Notes: generated from the sequence alone by a model not told the origin. A stretch of DNA of 8,989 nucleotides from JASBZA01 sp964345295 (GCA_964345295.1 CAYFQG010000039.1:1-8989), one strand, 5' to 3'. Counted from the first letter of the stretch, positions 1 through 7,629 are shown. Program-made: numbers and translations.

Positions 1-2
1 CG

Positions 3-143
3 TTCAGCTCTGCAATACGGACACCGTTTTCATCAGCAGGAATATGCTTTGCTACGAACATGCACAAGCGTATAGGCTTTAAAAACATATTGCTGATTGC
101 TGCCATCAGTATTTTCTTCAATGTTCTATATCGGTCTTTATAA
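3..143 (+). pseudogene. Upstream fragment of sugar ABC transporter permease, ending at a frame-breaking stop
   Basis: From position 3 the third frame is open and reads FATNMHKRIGFKNILL, then AAISIFFNV, and then meets a stop at 141-143. This resembles the part of MalG/LplC-type permeases just before the 'GLYNT' segment: a short charged loop followed by a hydrophobic helix. The continuation of the same protein family is in the first frame from about 124 onward, so the two pieces look like one gene whose reading frame has been disrupted. The first frame has stops at 73-75 and 94-96 and therefore cannot supply the N-terminal part. The true start lies left of the window. It could be a real inactivating deletion or a sequencing/assembly error; I cannot tell which. 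Confidence 0.6.
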
Positions 144-564
144 CACACTAGGAGCACCCATCGTTATCTATGTCGCATCCGATCTCATGCAGCTTTATAT
201 CTACCGTCAGTTCCTTTCTTCCCTGTCTGAATCCCTGGATGAAAGTGCCCTATTAGACGGATGTAACTACTTCCAGCTTTTCGTACGCATTATTTTCCCG
301 CTGCTCGCACCGGCTACCGCCACCGTGACAATCATTAAAGCTATTACTATAATCAATGACATGTACATTCCTTACTTGTACATGCCCGGAAACAAGCTGC
401 GTACACTGACCACTTTCCTGATGGACTATGCCAACGTCCAGCAGGGATCCTGGCAAAATTTGGCAGCGGGCATCGTGATTATTATGTTGCCCACTATTCT
501 GATTTATATTTTCTTCCAGCGCTATATCCTGGCAGGTGTAGCAGCCGGAGCAGTAAAGGAGTAA
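97..564 (+). CDS. Carbohydrate ABC transporter permease (MalG/LplC type), C-terminal part
   Basis: This is the C-terminal part of an inner-membrane permease of a binding-protein-dependent sugar importer. The reading shows GLYNTLGAPIVIY, then DLMQLYIYRQF, then the cytoplasmic EAA loop (DESALLDG with the conserved glycine, then RIIFPL, about positions 235-303) that docks with the ATPase. It ends with a last transmembrane helix and the tail GVAAGAVKE, typical of this family. The nominal TTG start at 97 has no convincing ribosome binding site, and the first internal ATG is at 121, so neither is likely the native start. The N-terminal half is upstream in another frame (3-143). The stop codon at 562-564 is 6 nt before the beta-galactosidase gene, so the two are probably co-transcribed. 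The sugar carried is unknown; the neighbour suggests a beta-galactoside. The family call is firm, but whether the gene is functional is doubtful. Confidence 0.85.
   Translation: MLPSVFSSMFYIGLYNTLGAPIVIYVASDLMQLYIYRQFLSSLSESLDESALLDGCNYFQLFVRIIFPLLAPATATVTIIKAITIINDMYIPYLYMPGNKLRTLTTFLMDYANVQQGSWQNLAAGIVIIMLPTILIYIFFQRYILAGVAAGAVKE
555..561 (+). promoter_or_regulatory. Ribosome binding site of the beta-galactosidase gene, inside the permease 3' end
   Basis: AAAGGAG lies 9 nt before the ATG at 571 and overlaps the last Lys-Glu codons of the permease. This fixes the downstream start and suggests translational coupling of the two genes. Confidence 0.75.
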
Positions 565-570
565 AGAGTT

Positions 571-3330
571 ATGAAATCAAATCTCAATTGGCTGACCGAT
601 CCCACGGTCTTTCGTGTCAATCGACTGGATGCCCATTCCGACCATATTCACTATGCGAACGAGCAAGAGTTGGCGGACGGCAAATCCTCTTTCGGCCAAT
701 CTTTAGACGGACGCTGGCGTTTTTCCTGGAGCAAGAACCCTTTTTGCCGTCCCGAAGATTTTTGGCAGGAAGATTATGATGATTCGAACTTTGACAGCAT
801 CATGGTGCCGGGCCATATCGAGTTACAAGGTTACGGCCAAATCCAGTACATCAATACCCTCTACCCCTGGGACGGCAAGGCCGAAATCCGCCCGCCCGAA
901 ATCGACTGGGATAACACGTCTGTCGGAAGCTATGTCAGAACTTTTGATTTGGAGCCCGGCCTTCTGGGTAAAACCGTATGCATCCGTTTCCACGGTGTAG
1001 AACAAGCCTTCTACGTCTGGCTAAACGGCCACTTCATCGGCTATGCCGAGGATAGCTTTACGCCTTCAGACTTTGATTTAACCCCCTATCTTCGAGAAAA
1101 AGATAACCGACTTTGTGTTGAAGTTTATAAGCACAGCAGCGCTTCCTGGATTGAAGACCAGGACTTCTTCCGCTTCAGCGGTATTTTCCGCAGTGTGGAA
1201 CTCTGGGCCAAACCGGAAACCCATATAGAAGATATGTGGCTTAAGACCGGCCTTAAAGAAGATAACAACACCGGTACTATGCAGGTACGCCTCCTGGTGG
1301 AGGGACCTTTGGGCGAGGTGCATTGTGAAATCAGCCACCCGGACTTTGGCCTCATCTGGAACGATACCCTGGACTTAACGCAAGACGGAAAATATCTGAT
1401 TTCGCAAGAATTGGAGTTCGAAGATGTCTTGCCCTGGCAGTACGAGACGCCCGAACTTTATGATGTCAAGTTGACGGTACGAAATGACCAAGCCGACATC
1501 ACGGAACTAATTCCCTACCGCACCGGCTTCAGACGTTTTGAACTTAAAGACGGCCTCATGCTTCTTAACGGCGAGCGCCTGGTTATCCGCGGGGTTAACC
1601 GTCATGAATGGAATCCTCATACGGGACGGGCTATTAATATAGAAGATATGGAAAGAGCCATGGATACCATTCTTAGAAACAATATGAATGCGGTCCGTAC
1701 CAGCCACTATCCGAACCAGACGCCTTGGTACCATATGTGTGACGAGGAAGGCATCTACCTCATGGACGAGGCCAACCTGGAAAGCCACGGTTCCTGGCAA
1801 AAGTTAGGTTCTATTGATCCCAGTTGGAATGTGCCGGGCAGTGTCCCCGAGTGGAAGGACTGTGTTTTGGACCGTGCCGAGTCTATGTTCGAGCGAGACA
1901 AAAACCACGTCTCTATCCTCTTCTGGTCCTGCGGCAACGAGTCTTATGCCGGAGAGAATATTTTGGCCATGGCAGACTGGTTCAGAGCCCAAGACCCCGG
2001 CCGTCTGGTCCACTACGAAGGCGTCTTCCACAATAGAGAATTCGACCAAATCTCCGACATCGAGAGCCGCATGTATGCGCCACCGGCTGATATAAGAGCT
2101 TACTTAGAAAACAACCCCCAAAAGCCTTTTATTCTTTGCGAGTACATGCATGACATGGGCAACTCTTTGGGCGGCATGGAAAGCTATATCAAGCTGGAAG
2201 AAGAATTTCCCCAATACCAGGGCGGCTATATCTGGGACTACATGGATCAGGCTCTTTGGCATAAGGATCCGTCCGGCCAATCTTATCTGGCCTACGGCGG
2301 CGATTTCAACGACCGCCAAAGCGACTATGCCTTTAGCGGTGACGGTATCGTCTTTGCCGACGGCACGGAGAAACCCGCCATGCAGGAAGTCCGTTATTGG
2401 TATGCACCTAAAGAAATCCGAGATGCCATGGATCGGGAAAACCGTGAAATGGCGGAAGCAGTTAAGGCCCTTCCGACCCGTAAGAGCAAATTAGAAATCA
2501 TACATGGTGACGGTGCCTTAGGTGTCTCGGGTGAAGACTTCGAAATCATCTTCTCCTATCCGGAAGGTGGACCCTCTTCGCTGGTTTCCAAGGGTAAAGA
2601 ATGGATCTGGCGTGCACCTCGTCCGGCATTCTGGCGGGCTGCAACGGAAAACGACTTAGGCAATAAATTTGCGCCCGAGACAAGTATTTGGTCTGCGGTA
2701 GATGCCTGGCAAGTCTGTAGCGATATTAAGATTCTGGAAGAAAGCGAAGACAGAGTGTCTATCCGCTTCACCTACACCGCTCCCGCTATGCCGGAGCTTA
2801 AAACCGATATCACCTACACCGTTGCCGACGGCTGTCTGGATACATGCGTAAACTACTACGGTGCAGAAGGAAGACCTCAGCTACCCTTGTTCGGTCTTCG
2901 CTTTGCCACACCCGAACCGGTGGAAGAAGTAAGCTGGCTGGGCCTTAGCGGTGAGACCTATCCCGATAGGAAGAAAGGCGGTCTGTTCGGATGGCACCAA
3001 GAAAGACCTGATATTCCGGAATATCTTTGGCCTCAGGAGTGCGGTGCTCATACCGACACACATCAGACAGTTCTAAGAAATAGCAAGCATACACTGACCT
3101 TTGAGAAAAAGGATGCTCCTTACGTCTTCTCTGCTATCCCTTACACGCCTTTGCAGTTAAGCCAGGCCTATCACAAGTTTGAGCTGCCCGAGCCTTGCAG
3201 AACCGTGGTAACGCTTTGCGGAGCCATGCGCGGTGTCGGCGGCATTGACAGCTGGATGTCCGACGTGGAAGAGGCCTATCACATTCACTCGGATAAGGAT
3301 ATGACCTTCTCTTTTAGGATTCATTTGTAG
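571..3330 (+). CDS. GH2 beta-galactosidase with large- and small-subunit modules in one chain
   Basis: The enzyme hydrolyses terminal beta-galactosides and is probably cytoplasmic, because no signal peptide is visible. Order of parts: N-terminal sugar-binding jelly roll (about 40-215, including EDQDFFRFSGIFRSVE), Ig-like domain (about 217-325), and TIM barrel (about 327-610, opening with RGVNRHEWNPHTGR). By comparison with E. coli LacZ, Glu457 in CGNESYAG is the acid/base and Glu524 in ILCEYMHDMGNS is the nucleophile. From about residue 640 (KLEIIHGDGALGVSG) the chain matches the beta-galactosidase small-chain domain, with FWRAATENDLGN and GGIDSW, where Trp895 corresponds to LacZ Trp999. At 919 residues it is about 100 shorter than LacZ. 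The LacZ-type domain 4 seems to be missing, so the layout resembles LacL joined to LacM. The start is supported by AAAGGAG 9 nt upstream. It follows the permease gene directly and ends before a strong terminator. I leave the symbol blank because the family also contains ebgA/lacZ/lacL variants. Confidence 0.93.
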   Translation: MKSNLNWLTDPTVFRVNRLDAHSDHIHYANEQELADGKSSFGQSLDGRWRFSWSKNPFCRPEDFWQEDYDDSNFDSIMVPGHIELQGYGQIQYINTLYPWDGKAEIRPPEIDWDNTSVGSYVRTFDLEPGLLGKTVCIRFHGVEQAFYVWLNGHFIGYAEDSFTPSDFDLTPYLREKDNRLCVEVYKHSSASWIEDQDFFRFSGIFRSVELWAKPETHIEDMWLKTGLKEDNNTGTMQVRLLVEGPLGEVHCEISHPDFGLIWNDTLDLTQDGKYLISQELEFEDVLPWQYETPELYDVKLTVRNDQADITELIPYRTGFRRFELKDGLMLLNGERLVIRGVNRHEWNPHTGRAINIEDMERAMDTILRNNMNAVRTSHYPNQTPWYHMCDEEGIYLMDEANLESHGSWQKLGSIDPSWNVPGSVPEWKDCVLDRAESMFERDKNHVSILFWSCGNESYAGENILAMADWFRAQDPGRLVHYEGVFHNREFDQISDIESRMYAPPADIRAYLENNPQKPFILCEYMHDMGNSLGGMESYIKLEEEFPQYQGGYIWDYMDQALWHKDPSGQSYLAYGGDFNDRQSDYAFSGDGIVFADGTEKPAMQEVRYWYAPKEIRDAMDRENREMAEAVKALPTRKSKLEIIHGDGALGVSGEDFEIIFSYPEGGPSSLVSKGKEWIWRAPRPAFWRAATENDLGNKFAPETSIWSAVDAWQVCSDIKILEESEDRVSIRFTYTAPAMPELKTDITYTVADGCLDTCVNYYGAEGRPQLPLFGLRFATPEPVEEVSWLGLSGETYPDRKKGGLFGWHQERPDIPEYLWPQECGAHTDTHQTVLRNSKHTLTFEKKDAPYVFSAIPYTPLQLSQAYHKFELPEPCRTVVTLCGAMRGVGGIDSWMSDVEEAYHIHSDKDMTFSFRIHL

Positions 3331-3361
3331 AGCGGATTGACTTCACATATAAGCTTCAATG

Positions 3362-3395
3362 ACAAAAGCCCTTGGTTCGGTCCAAGGGCTTTTGT
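3362..3395. terminator. Bidirectional intrinsic terminator between convergent genes
   Basis: A perfect 14-bp stem, ACAAAAGCCCTTGG paired with CCAAGGGCTTTTGT, encloses the 6-nt loop TTCGGT. On the plus strand the right arm ends CTTTTGTGTTG and runs into a T-rich stretch; on the minus strand it ends CTTTTGTCATT. It sits 31 nt after the beta-galactosidase stop and 26 nt past the beta-glucuronidase stop, so it probably ends both transcripts. Confidence 0.9.
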
Positions 3396-3421
3396 GTTGT
3401 TATTTATTTAAAATACCTTCG

Positions 3422-5126
3422 CTATCTCTTGTCTCTTTTGGCCGCATCGGCTTCGTACATTTCCTTAACGACATCGTATGCTAATTTTGGTCGCCTGAAT
3501 TCATCCACGATACCCTTGTTATTATAGGTGCGAGGCCGCCTATAGAACCACTCCTCCTCTGTCACCCTTACATCCGCAAACTGCCAAAGGTATACCCCTG
3601 CAACATCCGGATGATTGAGATATTCTTCTAGGTTTTCTTTGATAATGTCACATTGACGTTCCTCGGACCATTTCGCTCGGGTACGATCTCTGTAACCATA
3701 AACCGCCCCGGCCCCGAATTCACTGACAATAACCGGCTTGCCGTCTCCTCCGGATGATTTGATCCAGTCCAGTATTTTCTGATTCGTTACCTTGGACGGC
3801 TCTTCTACATACCAACCGGCATACATGTTGTAAGAAACAACATCCGGAATATCCAAGCAAATGTCAGTGTAATGCTGGCAGGTGGCAAAGGTCGTCAGAC
3901 GGCTCTGATCCAGCTCCTTAAAGAGACCCAGCTGTGCCTCGTATTTCACCCGACCTTCCGGTGTCTGACTGGCACATTCATTCATAACACCCCAAATATA
4001 AATCGATGGATGATTATAGTGCTGAGCGACCATCTCACGGATACAGTCTTCTGACTGGCGGTCGAAATTAGGATTCAGCATGCGGTCTAATTCAAAACCT
4101 CTGGCATGGGACTCTTCCCAGACCAAAACGCCTCGCTCGTCACATAAATCCAAGAACATGGAATCATTAGGATAGTGCGAGCACCGCACCGAATTCGCCC
4201 CTAAATCTTCCAAAATATCCATATCTTTCATCATGAGCTGCAAGGGAACAGCACAACCCACCACGGCATAATCTTCATGACGGTTGAAGCCTCTGATAAA
4301 GACCGGTTCACCGTTCAGGAGAATTCTTTTACCGTCCTGTGCGATAGTGCGGAAACCGATACGCTCGATGCGGTCATCAAACAAGACGCCGTCTTTGGCC
4401 AAAGCCACTTGTAAAAGATAAAGATTCGGCGATTTTTCAGACCATGCTTTTACGTTCGGAAAGTCTTGTTTCCAGTGAATTTCTACGGTTTCGCTGCCAA
4501 CGAGCTGAACATCTTCTTGATGGAAGACTTTGGCCCTGAAATCGTAATCCTTATCTTCATTAAGCGAAGCCTGAAGGATGCAAGNNNNNNNNNNTCTCGG
4601 ATGCTAAATTCTGTACAAGCACCTTAATTTCCGCTTGCCAAAGACCGTTTTCGCAAATCGGCGTGACATGGACCTGCTTTACATAAAGATCCGACAGAGC
4701 TTCCATCTGAACAGACCTGGTAATCCCCCCATAACTGTAATAGTCGTTCGGAACGTGCAAGGAGGACGCCTCACTGAAACGATTATCAACCACTACTTCC
4801 AACTTGTGACTCCCGGAGACCTGGTTGGGAATAATTAGCTCAAAACCGGTAAAGGCGTTGTAATGGTGGCCTATTTTCCGACCATCCCAGAAAACGTCAC
4901 AGGTATGACTCACACCTTCGAAAAAGAGCTTTACATGGGTATCTTCCGGTAAAAACAGCTGCTTCGTATAAGAACCCACACCCCGATAGGTCATAAAGTC
5001 AGGATGCTGCTCAAAGGCTCCCGGGACCGGCAGGCGGTAAGCTTTTTCGAATCCCTCCATCCTAAAATCCCAGACACCATCTAAACTTCGGCTCCGTCGC
5101 ACACAGTTTTGTTGAAATAGACGCAT
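3422..5126 (-). CDS. GH2 beta-glucuronidase, interrupted by an assembly gap of 10 Ns
   Basis: Predicted to release non-reducing terminal beta-D-glucuronate from imported oligosaccharides, in the cytoplasm (no signal peptide). The first 177 codons (5126-4596) hold the N-terminal jelly roll: RSRSLDGVWDFRMEG, then GVGSYTKQLFLP, then YYSYGGITRSVQ. After the gap, the frame resumes at 4582 (CILQASLNEDKDYDF). It stays open through an Ig-like domain and a TIM barrel (RGFNRHEDYAVVG). The acid/base Glu is codon 3977-3979 in GVMNECAS, and the nucleophile Glu is codon 3719-3721 in VIVSEFGAG. NNKG (3512-3523) matches the N-x-K motif that binds the glucuronate carboxylate in E. coli GUS, which separates this from beta-galactosidases. 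The total is about 565 residues against 603 in E. coli UidA, with a short stretch where UidA carries its active-site loop. The ATG at 5126 is chosen over one at 5186 because AAGGAG lies 7 nt upstream and the family homology begins there. It is the last gene of the minus-strand group. Confidence 0.9.
4585..4594. other. Assembly gap (10 Ns) inside the beta-glucuronidase gene
   Basis: Ten Ns lie between the two open halves of the gene. For the halves to be in phase, the missing stretch must be a multiple of three bases, so ten is a placeholder and not the real length. Both sides read as the Ig-like domain of GH2 (KVLVQNLASE before, CILQASLNEDK after), so the missing part is probably short. Confidence 0.97.
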
Positions 5127-5133
5127 AGTTTTG

Positions 5134-5139
5134 CTCCTT
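5134..5139 (-). promoter_or_regulatory. Ribosome binding site of the beta-glucuronidase gene
   Basis: AAGGAG on the minus strand, 7 nt before the ATG at 5126. It decides the start in favour of 5126 over the in-frame ATG at 5186, whose leading 20 residues lack GH2 similarity. Confidence 0.8.
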
Positions 5140-5149
5140 AAATCTGTCC

Positions 5150-5196
5150 AAAAATAAAGCTGCCTTTTGCGGTCAGTGACCTGCATCAGACAGCTT
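5150..5196 (-). terminator. Hairpin with T-tract between GH88 and beta-glucuronidase genes (terminator or attenuator)
   Basis: Read on the minus strand, AAGCTGTCT pairs with AGGCAGCTT (9 bp, one G-U). A 2x2 internal loop follows, then TGC-(bulged A)-GGTC pairing with GACC-GCA around the triloop ACT. TATTTTT (5156-5150) comes directly after the stem. The structure starts 25 nt after the GH88 stop and ends 23 nt before the beta-glucuronidase ATG, just ahead of its ribosome binding site. It could end the upstream transcript, lower expression of the last gene, or work as a regulated leader. A TATAAG at 5206-5201 could be a weak -10 box, but no good -35 box was found. Confidence 0.65.
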
Positions 5197-5221
5197 CTAG
5201 CTTATACCTTTGGAAAAAGAC

Positions 5222-6343
5222 TTACCATAAATCGAGCTCTTCTCCGCTGTGTTTCATAAGCGCTTCCACAAAGAAGTAATCTCCATAAATGATCGTACCT
5301 TCTCTATTCTCCTCACTATGATAAGCTTCCGTGCACTTCTCTAAGAGATTATCAATCTCATGCGAAAACGCACAACGATTTTCAATTAAAGCGTCCAGTA
5401 AGCGTTCTGCATGGTGCGTGTAAATATCCTTATCACGCCCCTCAGAGAATTTAGCAATTTCCAGTAAACCGGATGCCGCAATAGCAGCAGCCGTGCTATC
5501 TTCGTAGTTAGGTTCATAAGGTTGACGAAAATCTACAGGAATCAGGCCGTTATCCGGAATGTTTGCAATAAAATAGTTCGCAACTCGCTTAGCACACTCC
5601 AGATATCGTTCTTCTTTTGTGTGCTTGTAGCTTAAAGCCATTCCGTATAGTGCCCAAGCCTGCCCACGTGTCCAAGACGAGCCCACAGCGTATCCTTGTC
5701 CACCGTAGGACCTTACTCTTTCTCCTGTTTCTAAGTCGAACTCAACAATATGAGCCGAAGAGCCATCGCCTCTAATGAAGTTAGCGATTGTGGTATCAGC
5801 ATGTGCTTTAGCAATCTGTGCATACCTTGGGTCAGTAGTTTCCTCCGTGGCCCAATACAGAAGCGGCAAATTCATCATACAGTCAATTATGGCCCAACCT
5901 CTATGGTCCGCATTCTCGTCCCAATCATTCCAGGCTCTGATAAATCTGCCTAAGGTATTGAAACGTCCGGCCATATCTCCTGCCGCTAAAATAGCTCTAT
6001 TCTTGGATTTCTCATTTTTGAATTGACGGTAATTACCTACTGAGGTTTGTAGCCATTTGAAGCCATTATCATGATCCAAAGCATGGTAGTCCATGAGAGT
6101 TTGGTCCAGTTGCTCTTCAACAAATTCGGCATTTTCACGGAATATCTCAGACTTATCCAACGTATAAAGTTGCCACATAAAGCCGCCCCAGAAGCCGTTG
6201 GTCCACCAAGACACATTCGTCTCAAGTTTGTCATCAAAACGACCGTCCACGGTTGTATAGGGAATTCTTCCCTTATTGCGTTCCGCAACGATGCGTTCTT
6301 TCTCTACTATTTTCTGTAAAACTTCCTTATAGTCACGTTTCAT
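5222..6343 (-). CDS. GH88 unsaturated glucuronyl hydrolase
   Basis: Removes the 4,5-unsaturated uronic acid that polysaccharide lyases leave at the non-reducing end. The freed sugar rearranges into a keto-uronate that enters hexuronate catabolism. The protein has 373 residues, close to the 377 of the Bacillus sp. GL1 enzyme (UGL), with no signal peptide, so it is cytoplasmic. Asp92 in DHDNGF and Asp154 in AIIDCMMNL align with the catalytic Asp88 and Asp149 of UGL. SSWTRGQAWALYG and the alternating helices fit the (alpha/alpha)6 barrel. GH105 is a related alternative, but the HDxGF and IIDxMMN pattern favours GH88. The ATG at 6343 is preferred over one 33 nt upstream because AAGGAG lies 7 nt before it. 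It follows the DUF2264 gene by 51 nt and is probably in the same operon. With a heparinase-like lyase divergently encoded nearby, it is the expected second step of that pathway. Confidence 0.92.
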   Translation of the reverse strand: MKRDYKEVLQKIVEKERIVAERNKGRIPYTTVDGRFDDKLETNVSWWTNGFWGGFMWQLYTLDKSEIFRENAEFVEEQLDQTLMDYHALDHDNGFKWLQTSVGNYRQFKNEKSKNRAILAAGDMAGRFNTLGRFIRAWNDWDENADHRGWAIIDCMMNLPLLYWATEETTDPRYAQIAKAHADTTIANFIRGDGSSAHIVEFDLETGERVRSYGGQGYAVGSSWTRGQAWALYGMALSYKHTKEERYLECAKRVANYFIANIPDNGLIPVDFRQPYEPNYEDSTAAAIAASGLLEIAKFSEGRDKDIYTHHAERLLDALIENRCAFSHEIDNLLEKCTEAYHSEENREGTIIYGDYFFVEALMKHSGEELDLW

Positions 6344-6350
6344 TAAACTA

Positions 6351-6356
6351 CTCCTT
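6351..6356 (-). promoter_or_regulatory. Ribosome binding site of the GH88 gene
   Basis: AAGGAG on the minus strand, 7 nt before the ATG at 6343. It shows that the in-frame ATG at 6376 is not the likely start. Confidence 0.8.
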
Positions 6357-6394
6357 CTATTTGCTCCCTGAAACAAGAAATTATTAGCCCAATA

Positions 6395-7531
6395 TTATAT
6401 TGCATGATCTATAATAGAGTGCTCACCTGACCATATCTTCTTTGCCGTCCAAGCTTCATCTCCATTTGCCCAAAAATCATCTTCCGGATTCAAGCCTAAT
6501 GGTAGAAAAACGGCTGAACACAAATATAAACTTCCTATATTAATGTATTCCTCCGCCAATTCCTCTTGCTCTCCTATGATTCCCGGCAAAAGCCATCCTT
6601 CTTCGTCAAAAATAGATATATCATCCATGGTGCGTCTTAAAACCGCGGTTAATGCCGTTCGAACGCCTGCAGGTGATAAATGCTCTTCAAGTCTATGCTG
6701 CAAGGCACATTGAGATAACAACTGAAAAGCACCAAAACGATAACAAATAGACCTACCTATAATAGGATAAGATCCTTCGGGGGAAATCATCCGTTCTAAT
6801 ACAGAAGCATACCTTGCTGCACGCTCAAGTACCTTTGGCCTTACGGTAGCAATTTCAGGATGCTTATCCTCAAACAAATCGACCAAGTCAACATACATGG
6901 GCTGAATAACAAAGCTGTTGTAATAGTCCCAGTGAAAATCAGGGCCGTCACCGTATACACCATCACCCAGATACCAGTCTTGAAATTGTCTAATCGGATA
7001 AAGAATTCTCATAAGATCATAGTCTTGGCCTAAAACATATAAACCGGCCTCTACCATGGCGCTAAAAAATATCCAATTGCAGTTGTGCGCCGTAATGGCC
7101 CTAGAACTTCTAAGAGCATCAGCTAAATTATTTTTTGTTTTATCCGGTAAAAGATCTCCCAACTGTTTAGGAGCTCTAACTATAGCATGAGCCAAAAAGG
7201 CAGCATCCACCAGAGGCTGGTCTCCCTCATGAAACTGCATGAAATCCTTAGAGTTAGGATTAGAACATTGGTCTAAACAGGCGCGAACCTTTTCTCGGTA
7301 TTTTTTTTGAAGAGCGCGTTCTTCATCATCCAATTCAGAACTATCCAGCTCCAGCCATGGAGCAATGCCAAGAATACTCCGGCCAAAAGCTTCTAATGGA
7401 GCAAATTCACATCGCTTATGATGAAAATCCAAAGGAAGATTCTCGTGTAAAGTCCCCAATTCTAAAGTGTTTAAAACCGGGCTTACGATTTGTAGCATTT
7501 TTTCTAACCATTCTTTTCTAATTGCTATCAT
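6395..7531 (-). CDS. DUF2264 family protein
   Basis: A 378-residue protein recognised as DUF2264 from three blocks: PLEAFGRSILGIAPWL (45-60), NCNWIFFSAMVEAGL (150-164) and WYLGDGVYGDGPDFHW followed by DYYNSFVIQPM (186-212). The family is predicted to fold as an alpha-helical barrel, like GH88/GH105 and the lyase N-terminal domains. It is common in uronate-glycan loci. From memory, and not checked, some members have been placed in CAZy as GH154 beta-glucuronidases. The clustered Asp, Trp, Tyr and His residues in the third block look like a sugar-binding or catalytic cleft. No signal peptide is seen, so it is cytoplasmic. Members in other bacteria can carry an extra C-terminal region; this one is essentially the domain alone. 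It is the first gene of the minus-strand group. A GAGG lies 9 nt before the ATG, and a perfect -10 box lies about 43 nt before it. The exact reaction is not known from the sequence. Confidence 0.85.
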   Translation of the reverse strand: MIAIRKEWLEKMLQIVSPVLNTLELGTLHENLPLDFHHKRCEFAPLEAFGRSILGIAPWLELDSSELDDEERALQKKYREKVRACLDQCSNPNSKDFMQFHEGDQPLVDAAFLAHAIVRAPKQLGDLLPDKTKNNLADALRSSRAITAHNCNWIFFSAMVEAGLYVLGQDYDLMRILYPIRQFQDWYLGDGVYGDGPDFHWDYYNSFVIQPMYVDLVDLFEDKHPEIATVRPKVLERAARYASVLERMISPEGSYPIIGRSICYRFGAFQLLSQCALQHRLEEHLSPAGVRTALTAVLRRTMDDISIFDEEGWLLPGIIGEQEELAEEYINIGSLYLCSAVFLPLGLNPEDDFWANGDEAWTAKKIWSGEHSIIDHAI

Positions 7532-7573
7532 CTACTTCAACCTCGAATCGTCATCTTATCTTATACTTAATCC

Positions 7574-7579
7574 ATTATA
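7574..7579 (-). promoter_or_regulatory. Likely -10 box of the minus-strand uronate operon
   Basis: A perfect TATAAT on the minus strand, which would start transcription roughly 36 nt before the DUF2264 ATG. The hexamer 17 nt upstream (CTGGTA) is a poor -35 match, so an activator may be needed. The partly symmetrical ATAACAATGTTTAT (7584-7597) lies mostly in the spacer and just past its upstream edge, and could be an operator. No other promoter in the window has such a clear -10. Confidence 0.5.
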
Positions 7580-7615
7580 AGAAATAACAATGTTTATACC
7601 AGGTCAAGACTTGCT

Positions 7616-7629
7616 ATTTACTGCTAAAT
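7616..7629. promoter_or_regulatory. Small palindrome in the divergent intergenic region, possible operator
   Basis: ATTTA-CTGC-TAAAT is a 5-bp inverted repeat with a 4-nt centre, placed near the middle of the 149-nt divergent spacer (7532-7680). A regulator binding here could act on both directions. The arms are short and AT-rich, so chance is a real alternative. Confidence 0.25.

Noticed and set aside
1078..2494. Several opposite-strand and shifted-frame open frames of 60-114 codons inside the beta-galactosidase gene
   Set aside because: They are shadows of a strongly conserved coding frame, have no matching ribosome binding sites and resemble no family.
5127..5186. N-terminal extension of the beta-glucuronidase from an ATG at 5186
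   Set aside because: The extra 20 residues overlap the hairpin and the ribosome binding site region and have no GH2 similarity; the ATG at 5126 has AAGGAG at the right distance.
6344..6376. Start of the GH88 gene at 6376
   Set aside because: The 11 extra residues would span the good AAGGAG that serves the ATG at 6343, and they show no family similarity.
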